Below, piece after piece: positions 1 to 8,458 of a stretch of DNA of 64,000 bases. The translations under genes and the position numbers were made by a program. Position 1 is the first letter of the stretch; each line of letters starts with the position of its first letter. This stretch comes from an uncultured Enterocloster sp. (GTDB lineage: Bacteria; Bacillota; Clostridia; Lachnospirales; Lachnospiraceae): contig CALWRY010000001.1 in the NCBI GenBank assembly GCA_944384065.1, positions 1-64,000 of the forward strand, given 5' to 3'. Under the pieces are notes generated by a model. That model did not search any database. It had not been told where the DNA came from and was given only the letters and a program-made list of their open reading frames with translations.

Positions 1-34
1 AGTCAACCTGCCGGGCGACGATCAGACCGTGGAA

Positions 35-83
35 CGGCAAAGAAAAGGCAGGACGGCATGACCTTTCAGCCATGCCGTCCTGC
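35..83 (-). terminator. Rho-independent terminator for the 239-1054 lipoprotein gene
   Basis: Perfect 13-bp arms, GCAGGACGGCATG (48-60) and its complement (71-83), enclose a 10-nt loop. Read on the minus strand the stem is followed by a T-rich tract (CTTTTCTTT). It lies about 155 bases past the lipoprotein stop codon. Bases 84-238 contain nothing else I can support. Confidence 0.75.
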
Positions 84-238
84 GACAATCAAATTACTTC
101 CTTATAAGCGCGCGCCTTTAGGGGAAGGCTTCATTGGGTTTTGTGCGTTTAATTTTCAATTTTGGACATTGGGAATTCAAAACCGCGCTGCGGGATTTTC
201 ATCTCCTATCTTTTCCTGCTCACCGATAGCCCGGCCTG

Positions 239-1054
239 TTACCGAACCCCAACCGCCGGGATCGTCCATGCTGTCAGGCTGCCCTCATAGATAACCGTGA
301 TGGTGTCGCCCACCTGCACGCCGTCAAAGACATCGCCCTCAAATGTAAAGAAGGTGTTGGACGGATCCGCTGTGTCCAGAACCACATAGCCTTCGCCAGC
401 TTCCGCCACGGTTCCCGTAAGCGTATAAATAGAGGCATCCTCGGAATCCATCGCGTCCTCTGTGACGATCCGCGTGATCACCGGAAGGTCATCCGTATCC
501 TCCAGGTCCCCATAATAGGTCACCTCCGCCGCAGTCCCGGCGTTCAGTCCGCCCTCTGTCACCTGCTGTCCGATCAGGGTGTTGAAGGTATAGGTGCCGT
601 CATCTGTCTCCAGAGTGAGGGTGCCCTCTCCCACCTCGGCAATGGTGCCGTTTATCACCTCGTCCGCCAGGGGCTCCTCTATCTCCTCCTCAGCGGCGGA
701 AACCAGAACTTCAATCTCCAGAGCCGCTGTGGTGTCCTCGGACAGGCTTCCCGCCACATAGGAAACCTCCACCTCGTCGCCCACGCCTACGGTGTCGGCA
801 CCCAGAAGCTCCGCCTGGGAAATGTCGAACTTGTGCTCGGTTCCCTCGGCATCCGCCACCGTCACCACGGACTCCTCAACCACATTCACCGATCCGTCGA
901 AATACTCTACCTCCAAATCCTCTGTGTCTGCCTCTGCGGAAGACGCCTGGGCTGCCGCCTCTGTCTGGGCCGCCGTCTCCTCCGTCTTGGAAGAGCATGC
1001 CGTCATCCCCAGCGCCAGGGCCATCACCGCAGCCGCTAAATAAATTTTCTTCAT
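239..1054 (-). CDS. Secreted lipoprotein with three tandem beta-rich repeats
   Basis: Predicted 271-residue lipoprotein of unknown function. The start is the ATG at 1054, preceded by AGGAG; an upstream in-frame codon at 1078 has no ribosome site. The N terminus is a lipoprotein signal with lipobox LGMTAC, followed by an Ala/Glu/Thr linker to about residue 47. The rest is three degenerate copies of a 60-70-residue unit (about 50-120, 130-195 and 205-271). Each has the pattern G-(S/T)-(V/I), then a strand ending in a DG-type turn, then VGD-x-(V/I)-x-V-x-Y-x-G. The 35562-36215 lipoprotein has a similar plan with two units, so the two are probably distant paralogues. It is followed by its own terminator. 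Function is not inferable; extracytoplasmic location is well supported. Confidence 0.85.
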   Translation of the reverse strand: MKKIYLAAAVMALALGMTACSSKTEETAAQTEAAAQASSAEADTEDLEVEYFDGSVNVVEESVVTVADAEGTEHKFDISQAELLGADTVGVGDEVEVSYVAGSLSEDTTAALEIEVLVSAAEEEIEEPLADEVINGTIAEVGEGTLTLETDDGTYTFNTLIGQQVTEGGLNAGTAAEVTYYGDLEDTDDLPVITRIVTEDAMDSEDASIYTLTGTVAEAGEGYVVLDTADPSNTFFTFEGDVFDGVQVGDTITVIYEGSLTAWTIPAVGVR

Positions 1055-1222
1055 AAAAATCTCCTCTTTTCTATACAATCGCTATTGCCTGAGCGCGCTG
1101 CTCCGGACGCATGCGCCCCAGCAGGGGCCGCATACGTAACATAATACTACGAAATTTGTGTTTTTACTATGTCTTTTTTTAAAATTTTTTATAAAGTAAC
1201 GCCGCCCGCCAGAACGAATCCT

Positions 1223-2194
1223 CTATTTGTCAATCATCGGAAGCCTTCCGGCCTCTTTTTCCCGCTTCCTCTGCCGAAGCCGCAGGAATAAAAGAAGCGC
1301 CAGCCCCAGAACAATCCCGAATAATCCCGCTGCGACCGCCAGGACAAAGCCTCCCCGCACCCAGTACCACAGCGGATCCTCCTGCTCCTCTGGCTTTTGC
1401 TGCTCCAGAGAAGGCGCCGTCTCCCCGGCGGCGCCCTCCTTTGCAGCTGGGACATACTCCGCCGTAAGCTCATACATGGACGGCTCCTGCCAGCTTATCT
1501 CTCCTTCATAGACCGCCTCATAATTTCTCAGCAGCTTTTCGCCTCTGGCTTCTGCCTGACGGCATACCTGCCCGCTCTCGTCCATATAGGCCTCGCCGGC
1601 CCACTCCAGAGAAGACAGCCGGTAGCTCTCTGCAGGAAGTCCCAGCTGCATCAGAAGCTCCTGTCCCCATATATCCGCCCGTCCGGCCTCCTCGTCTTTG
1701 ATCCGCAGGCTGCCCAGCTGGTACTCCCGGGCCCCGTAGGCGTAAAAGGTTACCGGCACATGAAAGCTATTGTCCCACCACTCGGAAAGGACAATCCTCT
1801 CCTTCAAGTCCAGCTCCCCCTGCGCCTGCTGTCCTGACTGCTCCTCGCGCACAAGAATGGATGCCGGAAGCGTCTCCGCTCCTTCCACCCCCTCATAGCG
1901 GACGCGCCTCTCTGCCTGCCTTTTTACCTGTTTTCCAGGTATTTCAGCAATCTCCCAGTCCTCCAGCCGGTACTCTCCGCCTTTCTCATCCTTCCATGTG
2001 GACGGAGGTTCCGAAAAATGATCCGCCTCCTCCCCGCTAAGCTGCCGCGTCATGACAACCGGCTGCTGGGAAGCCTCGGTATTTTCCAGCTGGGAAGCCC
2101 ATGCTGTTTCCCCATATCCCAACATGCACAACACAGAAAGCAGTACAATTAATGTTCCCCTGATTTTTCTTTTTATCCGTTTTTTATCTCTCAT
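1223..2194 (-). CDS. Type I membrane protein, hypothetical
   Basis: Predicted 323 residues, family not recognised. The start at 2194 (MRDKKRIKRK) has GGAGGG seven bases upstream. An earlier in-frame ATG at 2209 overlaps that ribosome site and is less likely. A basic N terminus and hydrophobic stretch ending near AWA form a signal peptide. The ectodomain is rich in Glu and Gln. A C-terminal membrane helix (about residues 285-308) precedes a basic tail of Arg/Lys residues, giving one anchor with the bulk outside. A TTGCAT-N17-TATAAT promoter lies upstream and gives a leader of about 180 bases. It is probably a monocistronic envelope gene. Confidence 0.75.
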   Translation of the reverse strand: MRDKKRIKRKIRGTLIVLLSVLCMLGYGETAWASQLENTEASQQPVVMTRQLSGEEADHFSEPPSTWKDEKGGEYRLEDWEIAEIPGKQVKRQAERRVRYEGVEGAETLPASILVREEQSGQQAQGELDLKERIVLSEWWDNSFHVPVTFYAYGAREYQLGSLRIKDEEAGRADIWGQELLMQLGLPAESYRLSSLEWAGEAYMDESGQVCRQAEARGEKLLRNYEAVYEGEISWQEPSMYELTAEYVPAAKEGAAGETAPSLEQQKPEEQEDPLWYWVRGGFVLAVAAGLFGIVLGLALLLFLRLRQRKREKEAGRLPMIDK

Positions 2195-2382
2195 AGCCCA
2201 TCCCTCCATTTTTAACCTGCTGCGGCTATTCTGGCGGAACGGCAAATCCAATACATCTGTGAAATTGTCAATGTACTTGTAACTATTCGGTATATTCCTT
2301 GGGAAAATGGTATCCGGAATGGATACCCCTCTCTGCGCCAACGCAGAGCCAGACAGCCGGAATGGCTGTGCCTGTGATTTGT

Positions 2383-2411
2383 ATTATACAAAATTCCCCC
2401 TGCTAATGCAA
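2383..2411 (-). promoter_or_regulatory. Promoter for the 1223-2194 gene
   Basis: On the minus strand TTGCAT (2406-2411), a 17-base spacer and a perfect TATAAT (2383-2388) form a sigma-A-type promoter. The -35 box lies inside the hairpin that follows the deacetylase gene. Confidence 0.6.
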
Positions 2412-2420
2412 GGGGAATTT
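2391..2420 (-). terminator. Hairpin downstream of the deacetylase gene
   Basis: Nine-bp arms AAATTCCCC / GGGGAATTT with a 12-nt loop begin about 10 bases past the deacetylase stop codon on the minus strand. Only a short T tract follows, so it may be a weak terminator. It overlaps the next gene's promoter. Confidence 0.4.
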
Positions 2421-2430
2421 GCATATCCGT

Positions 2431-3690
2431 CTACCGGAACTGGCTGTACTTGTGCCCCGGAACCATGCCGCCCCGGCAGGCCGCCAGCTCGCTGACTGTC
2501 ACCAGCTGATAGCCTCCGGCTGTCAGCGCCGGAATCAGCACCTGGGCCGCGTCAGCCGTGGTGGTATAAATATCGTGCATCAGGATGATATCTCCGTCCC
2601 GCACCTTGCTGAGAACAGCGTCTATCGTTTTCTGCGGATTCCTGTGCTCCCAGTCCCTGGTATCAATGGACCACATGATGGCCGGCATGCCCATGGATCC
2701 CAGCACCGACAGGGACGCCCCATCGATATAGCCGCCCGGCGGGCGCATAATTCCGGGCGTCACCCCGCAGACTGCTGCGATCTTTTGATTTGTGGAGCCC
2801 ACCTGGCTGATGATCCCATTGGCGTCCAGCTTGGAAATATACTTGTGATCGTGAGTATGGTTTGCCACCTCACAGCCCTGCGATACCATACGCCTTATCA
2901 CTTCCGCGTTGGCGTTCACATTGGATCCCAGCATGAAAAAGGTAGCCCGGCCCCCATTTGCCTGAAGGCTGTCCAGAATACGGCTGGTCACCGCTGTTCT
3001 GGGGCCATCGTCAAAGGTCAGGGCGATCATGGGGCGGGAGGGATCCACGGCCATTGGAAAGGCCTGTTCCTCTGCCGGCTCGCCGGCCCCTTTGGCCGTA
3101 ATGGACACCCGGATCGCCCCGATCCAAAGCCCCACTCCCTCCTGTCCGGCAGTTCCGCCGTTCACGGCCCACGGTGTCCATGCTCCGTTCTGCAGAACCT
3201 TGTAATATAAATCATATCTCTGGGCCAGCTCCCCGGTCAGCTCCATCCGGATGGCCTCCAAAGGCTGTTCTCCCCCGGGACCTCCGGTTTCCGCCCCATC
3301 GTAAGCCCACTCCAGCCAGCCCGATCCGCTCAAATTCACCTGATAGCAGATACCCACATGGCCCTCTGCAGGGAGGTTGACAAGATTGGCCTTAAACGCG
3401 GTCAGCCATACTCCGGGCACGCCGCCGCAGATTCCATTGTCCTGGGTAATTGTACTCCAGCCCTGCCGGACCAGGCATCCGCTGTAATTCACGGCCGGCG
3501 GCGCCCCCGAACCGGTTTCCTGCAAAACTTCCTCGTTTTCCCCCGTATCCGCTCCGGGGCCGCCCTGCTCCGGGGCCGCTGCCCCCAGATCCGTGGCTCC
3601 GGCATAAACGGCCAGTCCCTGGGAGGACATAAATAACCCTACTATTAAAAAAATTGCCAGAATCTTCTTTATCCGATGCAATCCTCTCAT
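2431..3690 (-). CDS. Polysaccharide deacetylase with ChW repeats
   Basis: Predicted 419-residue exported NodB-type deacetylase acting on cell-wall or other acetylated polysaccharides. The start at 3690 has GGAG upstream and opens a clear signal peptide (KKILAIFLIVGLFMSSQGLA). Residues about 70-215 contain degenerate clostridial hydrophobic-W repeats (GW near the strand start, then IRMEL-type ends), a surface or wall adhesion module in Clostridia. The catalytic domain follows, with TFDDGP (general-base and metal Asp pair), HTHDH (metal His residues), RPPGG and a late LMHD motif, so the active site looks complete. It ends 13 bases before the start of the alarmone hydrolase region on the same strand and may be co-transcribed with that upstream gene. 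Confidence 0.9.
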   Translation of the reverse strand: MRGLHRIKKILAIFLIVGLFMSSQGLAVYAGATDLGAAAPEQGGPGADTGENEEVLQETGSGAPPAVNYSGCLVRQGWSTITQDNGICGGVPGVWLTAFKANLVNLPAEGHVGICYQVNLSGSGWLEWAYDGAETGGPGGEQPLEAIRMELTGELAQRYDLYYKVLQNGAWTPWAVNGGTAGQEGVGLWIGAIRVSITAKGAGEPAEEQAFPMAVDPSRPMIALTFDDGPRTAVTSRILDSLQANGGRATFFMLGSNVNANAEVIRRMVSQGCEVANHTHDHKYISKLDANGIISQVGSTNQKIAAVCGVTPGIMRPPGGYIDGASLSVLGSMGMPAIMWSIDTRDWEHRNPQKTIDAVLSKVRDGDIILMHDIYTTTADAAQVLIPALTAGGYQLVTVSELAACRGGMVPGHKYSQFR

Positions 3691-3703
3691 GCCTGCTCTC
3701 TCC

Positions 3704-4276
3704 TCACATCTCCGCCTTTTTTTCCATATCCGGCAGCTTATCCGGATCTCCAAAAACCGCTGTGCACAGCGCAATATATTCCCTATAATACATATGTCCC
3801 TCAAACTCTCTCAGGACGCGCGCCATTCCCCAGTAGTACCAGCCCTGCCTGGATTTTCTCTTTTCATTAAACCGCTTCCACAGCTCATCGCCTATAATCA
3901 GGTAGTCCCTGGCCGTGCTGCGCATGTTGCTCAGCTTATCACCCATAGCCAGAATCTTGAGATCCCTGGATGCCTTTTCCAGCCGGCAAAGAGCAAAGCT
4001 TTTTCTCTCCTGCCAGCTCAAGGACTTGTCCTCGCTGGCCTTTAACACAAGTGCGGCCACCCGATCACCGAACCGTTCTCTCAGCTCTCCTCCCGTCACT
4101 CCCGCGTCCTCCACCACATCATGCAGAAGAGCCGCCGCAATTAATTCCTCATCTCTGGTAAACCCTGAGACGATCAGCGCGGTTTCCATGGGATGGGTGA
4201 TATACGGAATCCTTGTGCCCTTTCGAAATGCTCCCTCATGTGCCTTCGCGGCAAATGCCGCCGCCTCTTCTATCAT
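3704..4276 (-). CDS. HD-domain small alarmone hydrolase-like protein
   Basis: Predicted 190 residues, about the size of HD-only (p)ppGpp hydrolases (Mesh1/SAH type). The start at 4276 has AAGGAG seven bases upstream. The hydrolase hallmarks are visible: an early His (H28 in YITHPME), the HD pair in LLHDVVEDAG (H52-D53), and a later Asp in MGDKLSNMRS. There is no synthetase, TGS or ACT domain. Known family role: manganese-dependent removal of pyrophosphate from (p)ppGpp. It could balance the small alarmone synthetase at 51122-51808, but that link is inference. It overlaps no neighbour and lies just upstream of the deacetylase on the same strand. Confidence 0.8.
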   Translation of the reverse strand: MIEEAAAFAAKAHEGAFRKGTRIPYITHPMETALIVSGFTRDEELIAAALLHDVVEDAGVTGGELRERFGDRVAALVLKASEDKSLSWQERKSFALCRLEKASRDLKILAMGDKLSNMRSTARDYLIIGDELWKRFNEKRKSRQGWYYWGMARVLREFEGHMYYREYIALCTAVFGDPDKLPDMEKKAEM

Positions 4277-4431
4277 GATCCAGCTCCTTCCGGTTGATAG
4301 CCTTACGGTTATATTCCTATCATAGCACATCCACTCTTTATTTTGAAGGCACTTGTAAGAAAAAGCTTTTTCTGCTATGCTATAAAAGTATTTTTCAGGA
4401 CCGGGACAGCCCGGTTCCAAAGGAGGTTACT

Positions 4432-5562
4432 ATGAATCATCATTCATCCTATTCGGCTCCCCGCAGCAGCCGGACATCCGGATCCGGGATGCCGGGCGGC
4501 CGCCGCAATAAGAGCGCCAAGAGGAATACATATAATACTCAGTCCTGGAAGGATAACCCTATTCTGCGGAATCTGGTATTTTTCGTGCTCCCCTTTGCCG
4601 TCATCAATATCATCCTGTTTGTTCTTATCACTGCCTCGCCCAAGATCGAGCTCACATTAGGGGAAACTACGGATTATAAGACGGTCGGCGTCTCTTTTAA
4701 AGTCAAATCCATTCTTCCGGTCAAAGATGTCACCGTTACCCTGGAGTCCCAGCCTCTGGAAACCGAGCGCTCAGACGGCGCCTATCAGGCTGTTCTGACT
4801 ACCAATGGCACGCTGGAGGTTTACGTAGAGAGCTGGAACGGAATGACCGCGCGCCACAACGAGCACATCGCGGTTTTGGACGACGCGGCTCCCACCATCG
4901 ATCAGGAGGACTACGTGCTGGAGGACGGCCACCTGGAAATTCTCGTAAGTGACAGCCAGTCCGGCATTGATTTTGGCTCTATCTACGGCTCCGCTCCCAC
5001 AGGCGAGACGATTCGTCCCACAAGCTGCGATGAGGGCACTGGGCGGGTTACCTTTGATATGGAGGGAAGCGAGTTAAATGTCTTTGTATCGGACTACGCG
5101 GGCAATGTAAGTCAGGCATCCTTCTCCATCCATACCAACGGCATCGACACAGAAAACCGCGAATCCCTCTTCTCTGAGGAAGAGGAGGAAAGCAGCAGCT
5201 CCCGCTCCTCCGAGACCACTAAGGCAAAAGAAACCACCAAAGCCTCGGAGACCACAAAGGCGAAAGAAACCACTAAAGCCTCGGAGACCACCAAGGCGAA
5301 AGAAACTACCAAAGCCTCGGAGACCACCAAGGCGAAAGAAACTACCAAAGCCTCGGAGACCACCAAGGCGAAAGAAACCACCAAAGCTTCGGAAACCACT
5401 AAGGCCCAGGAAACTACAAAAGCTCCGGAGTCCAGCCAATCCCAGGAGACCTCGCCGGCTCCCTCCCAGACAGAGGGCGGGCAGAGCGCTCCGTCAGCTC
5501 CGGAGACATCCCCTGCGTCCCAGGAGTCCGGAGAGACTATTACTATCATTCCTCTCGGATAA
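4432..5562 (+). CDS. Membrane-anchored extracellular protein with ETTKA repeat tail
   Basis: Predicted 376 residues, not a named family. The start at 4432 follows AGGAGG. A basic N terminus precedes one membrane helix (about residues 50-72, LVFFVLPFAVINIILFVLI), so the rest is outside the cell. The ectodomain (about 75-240) has two beta-sandwich-like units resembling bacterial Ig-like folds (VSDSQSGID, VSDYAGNVS). A Ser/Glu segment then leads into six copies of a 12-residue SETTKAKETTKA unit and a Pro/Ser/Gln C terminus. The low-complexity tail probably acts as a wall-spanning or glycosylated stalk. It has its own terminator. Confidence 0.75.
   Translation: MNHHSSYSAPRSSRTSGSGMPGGRRNKSAKRNTYNTQSWKDNPILRNLVFFVLPFAVINIILFVLITASPKIELTLGETTDYKTVGVSFKVKSILPVKDVTVTLESQPLETERSDGAYQAVLTTNGTLEVYVESWNGMTARHNEHIAVLDDAAPTIDQEDYVLEDGHLEILVSDSQSGIDFGSIYGSAPTGETIRPTSCDEGTGRVTFDMEGSELNVFVSDYAGNVSQASFSIHTNGIDTENRESLFSEEEEESSSSRSSETTKAKETTKASETTKAKETTKASETTKAKETTKASETTKAKETTKASETTKAKETTKASETTKAQETTKAPESSQSQETSPAPSQTEGGQSAPSAPETSPASQESGETITIIPLG
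5209..5424 (+). repeat. 36-bp coding tandem repeat, six copies
   Basis: Six in-frame 36-bp units encode SETTKAKETTKA; the last has AQ instead of AK. The units differ mostly at third codon positions (aag/aaa, acc/act), so they are recent and prone to copy-number change. Confidence 0.9.
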
Positions 5563-5570
5563 TTCTTTTA

Positions 5571-5641
5571 AAACCGCCGCACCGGGAAGGGATTCCCTAA
5601 ATCCCTCATGCTTTACGCATTTTCCCGAACGGCGGTTTTTT
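5571..5641 (+). terminator. Terminator after the ETTKA-repeat gene
   Basis: Arms AAACCGCCG (5571-5579) and CGGCGGTTT (5630-5638) enclose a long, partly structured loop and are followed by a T tract. It starts eight bases past the stop codon. Confidence 0.7.
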
Positions 5642-5698
5642 GCCCCGCATCGGGCTGCGCCCTTTCACATCTTTATTCTTTCTTAATCCTGGATATAG

Positions 5699-5704
5699 TA
5701 TAAT
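5699..5704 (+). promoter_or_regulatory. Probable -10 box for ktrBA
   Basis: A perfect TATAAT lies 39 bases upstream of the ktrB start, with only a weak TTCTTT at -35. The 5642-5743 gap is too short for a ydaO/c-di-AMP riboswitch, and none is seen. Confidence 0.4.
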
Positions 5705-5743
5705 AAGCCAGTACAAACATCATTACAACAGAGGTGACTTACA

Positions 5744-7042
5744 ATGATTGAATTTATCAAGAAGCAGTCCCCGGCCCGCATCATCGCCCTGGGATTTGCC
5801 CTGGTAATCTTCACCGGCTCCCTGCTCCTCATGCTGCCCTGCAGTATCCAGGACGGGGTCACCGTGCGCTACATTGACGCCCTCTACACCTCCACCAGCG
5901 CGGTCTGCGTTACCGGCCTCATCGCCATCGACGCAGGGGATACCTTTACTCCCCTGGGACAGTTTTTCCTGGCCATGCTCATCCAGGTTGGAGGACTTGG
6001 GGTTACCGCCGTAGGCGCAGGGATTATCGTGGCTATGGGACGCCGGGTGAATTTAAAGGGCCGTGTGCTGATCCGGGAGGCTATGAACCTGGATTCCGGA
6101 AGAGGACTGGTGAAATTTGTCAAGGATATTTTCCTCGTGACCGTGATTTTCGAGCTCTCCGGGGCTTTTTTAAGCTTCCTGGTCTTTGTCCAGGATTATC
6201 CGCCTCTCCGGGCGGCGGGCATCAGCCTGTTCCACTCCGTGGCCGCCTTCAACAACTCGGGCTTTGATATTCTGGGAAATTTCCAGAACCTCATCCCCTA
6301 CCGCCACAATGTGCTCCTGAACCTGACCACCTGCGGCCTCATCTTCTTCGGCGGCATCGGCTTTCTGGTCATCCGGGAGATGTGGGTGAAGCGGCTCAAC
6401 TGGCGCAGGCTTTCCATGCACGCCAAGGTGGTGCTCACCGTCAGCGGCTGCCTTATTGTGGTGGGAACCGTGCTAATCAAGCTTACCGAGGACGTAACCT
6501 GGCTGGGCGCGTTTTTCCACAGCGTATCCGCCAGGACGGCAGGGTTTTCCACATACCCGCTGGGGACATTTTCCACTCCGGGCCTGCTGGTGATCACCGC
6601 GTTAATGTTCATCGGCGCCTCACCGGGATCCACCGGCGGCGGTATCAAGACGAGCACCTTTTTCGCCCTGGTCCAGGGTATCAAGTCCGCAGCCACCAAC
6701 ACTTCGGAAAAGGCCTTCCGCTACGCAATCCCGAAAGATGCCTTCCGCAAGGCAGCGGTCATCACCCTCCTGGCCCTGGGAGTAGTATTTACAGGCACTT
6801 ATCTCATGATGGTCATGGAGCCGGACATCCGGCTTGTGGACGCTCTCTTTGAGATCACCAGCGCCTTCGGCACAGTGGGGCTGTCCACCGGCATCACGCC
6901 GGATCTCTGCGACGGGAGCAAGCTTCTCTCCATCGTGACTATGTACATCGGCCGCTTGGGCCCCCTCACCATCGCTTCCCTGTGGTATTTTGCCAGAGGC
7001 GAGCGCGTCAGCTTCCCGGAGGGAAATATCGCCATCGGATAG
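5744..7042 (+). CDS. ktrB: Potassium uptake membrane subunit KtrB
   Basis: Predicted 432-residue K+ translocating subunit of the Trk/Ktr/HKT superfamily, working with the KtrA gating ring encoded next to it. All four selectivity-filter P-loops are present: SAVCVTGL (about 52-59), AFNNSGF, SARTAGFS and SAFGTVGLS. The conserved glycines place it in the K+ or Na+-coupled K+ uptake group. The length matches KtrB rather than the longer TrkH. The start at 5744 has AGAGGTG upstream. The gap to ktrA is 78 bases, so the two form an operon. Confidence 0.95.
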   Translation: MIEFIKKQSPARIIALGFALVIFTGSLLLMLPCSIQDGVTVRYIDALYTSTSAVCVTGLIAIDAGDTFTPLGQFFLAMLIQVGGLGVTAVGAGIIVAMGRRVNLKGRVLIREAMNLDSGRGLVKFVKDIFLVTVIFELSGAFLSFLVFVQDYPPLRAAGISLFHSVAAFNNSGFDILGNFQNLIPYRHNVLLNLTTCGLIFFGGIGFLVIREMWVKRLNWRRLSMHAKVVLTVSGCLIVVGTVLIKLTEDVTWLGAFFHSVSARTAGFSTYPLGTFSTPGLLVITALMFIGASPGSTGGGIKTSTFFALVQGIKSAATNTSEKAFRYAIPKDAFRKAAVITLLALGVVFTGTYLMMVMEPDIRLVDALFEITSAFGTVGLSTGITPDLCDGSKLLSIVTMYIGRLGPLTIASLWYFARGERVSFPEGNIAIG

Positions 7043-7120
7043 CGCAGGCCGCCAATTGACGGCGGAGCGCTTTGACAGCAGTTTTATTTCATTTAGCAGA
7101 ATACTAGGAGGATTTTTATT

Positions 7121-7798
7121 ATGAGCAAAAAGAAATTGGAAACCCTGACCTACGGAATCGTAGGCTTAGGACGTTTTGGATATGCGCTGGCTATGGAGTT
7201 AGCCAAGTCGGGCGCAGAGCTTCTCGTTCTGGACGGGGACGAGGAGAAGGTCCGGGAGATGCGGGAATATACGGAGAACGCCTTCGTGGTCAAAACGCTT
7301 GACAAGAAGACCCTGGCGGAGACCGGCATCCAGAACTGCGATGTGGCCGTGGTCTGCATCGGAGAGCAGATTGCCACCTCCATTCTCACCACGCTGAACC
7401 TGGTGAGCCTTGGGATCCCCAAGGTTGTCTCCAAGGCCAACAGCGCGGAGCACGGGGAAATTCTGGCAAAGCTGGGGGCTGAGGTAGTGTACCCCGAGCG
7501 GGATATGGCCATCCGGCTGGCAAACCGTCTGGAGACTGTGCGGGTGCTGGACTTCATCCAGCTCAGCGAACGTCTCACCATCTCCAAGCTCCTGGTTCCC
7601 GAAAAGCTGGTGGGGAAGACTGTCGTGGAATCGGATCTGCGCTCCCGCTTCGGCTTAAATATCATCGCCATCGCCAACGGCGCCAATGTGATGGAAAATG
7701 TAAAGCCAGACTACAGCTTCTGCAAGGGCGACATTCTCTTCCTCTCCGGGAGCAGGGACGGGCTTTTGAATCTGTCCGAGTGGTCGGAGGAGCAGTGA
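7121..7798 (+). CDS. ktrA: Ktr potassium channel regulatory subunit KtrA
   Basis: Predicted 225-residue cytoplasmic RCK/TrkA protein. The N-terminal Rossmann fold has the nucleotide motif GLGRFG (about 16-21) and the acidic residue ending the second strand (VLDGDEEK), which bind ATP/ADP or NAD(H). The C-terminal RCK-C domain (about 140-225) binds c-di-AMP in characterised relatives. It assembles as a ring under KtrB and gates K+ uptake. The start follows AGGAGG. A strong terminator ends the operon. Confidence 0.95.
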   Translation: MSKKKLETLTYGIVGLGRFGYALAMELAKSGAELLVLDGDEEKVREMREYTENAFVVKTLDKKTLAETGIQNCDVAVVCIGEQIATSILTTLNLVSLGIPKVVSKANSAEHGEILAKLGAEVVYPERDMAIRLANRLETVRVLDFIQLSERLTISKLLVPEKLVGKTVVESDLRSRFGLNIIAIANGANVMENVKPDYSFCKGDILFLSGSRDGLLNLSEWSEEQ

Positions 7799-7838
7799 AA
7801 TAATTTCTGAAATACGCGCCGCCAGGCGCAGCTTAAAA

Positions 7839-7883
7839 CCGCCGGCCGGACGTATCGCATGTCCGGCCGGCGGCCTTCTTTTT
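7839..7883 (+). terminator. Terminator of ktrBA
   Basis: Perfect 13-bp GC-rich arms (7839-7851 and 7861-7873, CCGCCGGCCGGAC and complement) with a 9-nt loop are followed by TTCTTTTT. Confidence 0.85.
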
Positions 7884-7949
7884 GCAGCCGTTCAGGCGGC
7901 GGTCCGTGCCCCAACCGGCCGCGTCTTCCCGCCCGTTTTGCCGCTTTCT

Positions 7950-8405
7950 TTACTCTCTCGCCTTCATCATCAGGGTCCAGAAGGACTCAAGGACAACCGT
8001 CCCCTCCTGGTTCACCAGCTTCGCCATAACCTTGAGAATCCCCCGCTTCGGCTTTTTGCTGTGGGTGATCTCCGTGGGAGTCATCTCCAGGTGCACCGTG
8101 TCGCCGATGCACAGAGGAGCGGTGTATTTTGCCGTCAATTCCAGAAAGGCAATGGTCGTTCCCTCGTAGAGCCTGGTCTGATTGGACATTCCTGTGGCAA
8201 TAATCAACCCCAGCGCCCCATGGGCTACCCGCTTTCCAAACATATTGTTTTTTGCAAACTCCTCGTCCATGTGCAGCGGGTTAAAATCCCCGGCCAGCCC
8301 TGCAAAGTTCACCACATCCGCCTCCGTGATCGTGCGCCCGGAGCTCTCATACACCTTTCCTATCTCAAATTCTTCAAGATACAATCCCTGGTACTGAAAT
8401 GCCAT
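7950..8405 (-). CDS. MaoC-family (R)-specific enoyl-CoA hydratase
   Basis: Predicted 151-residue single hot-dog domain protein. The hydratase-2 motif is intact (GDFNPLH, Asp40 and His45), which supports reversible hydration of a trans-2-enoyl-CoA to the (R)-3-hydroxyacyl-CoA. It is the last gene of the sigma-54-type operon, 53 bases after the crotonase gene. Pairing an (R)-specific MaoC with an (S)-type crotonase suggests either 3-hydroxyacyl-CoA epimerisation through the enoyl-CoA or dehydration of an acquired hydroxy acid. The substrate is not determinable from sequence. Confidence 0.9.
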   Translation of the reverse strand: MAFQYQGLYLEEFEIGKVYESSGRTITEADVVNFAGLAGDFNPLHMDEEFAKNNMFGKRVAHGALGLIIATGMSNQTRLYEGTTIAFLELTAKYTAPLCIGDTVHLEMTPTEITHSKKPKRGILKVMAKLVNQEGTVVLESFWTLMMKARE

Positions 8406-8458
8406 ATATCCTCACCCGTCCTTTTCTAAAATCATCGCCCGCAGCCCCTGGCAGCTCC

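Noticed and set aside
5074..5549. Minus-strand frames of 121 and 145 codons across the ETTKA repeat
   Set aside because: They mirror the repeat in other frames and have the composition of translated repeats, not of a protein.
5642..5743. Possible c-di-AMP (ydaO) riboswitch ahead of ktrB
   Set aside because: Only about 100 bases are available and no ydaO-type structure can be seen.
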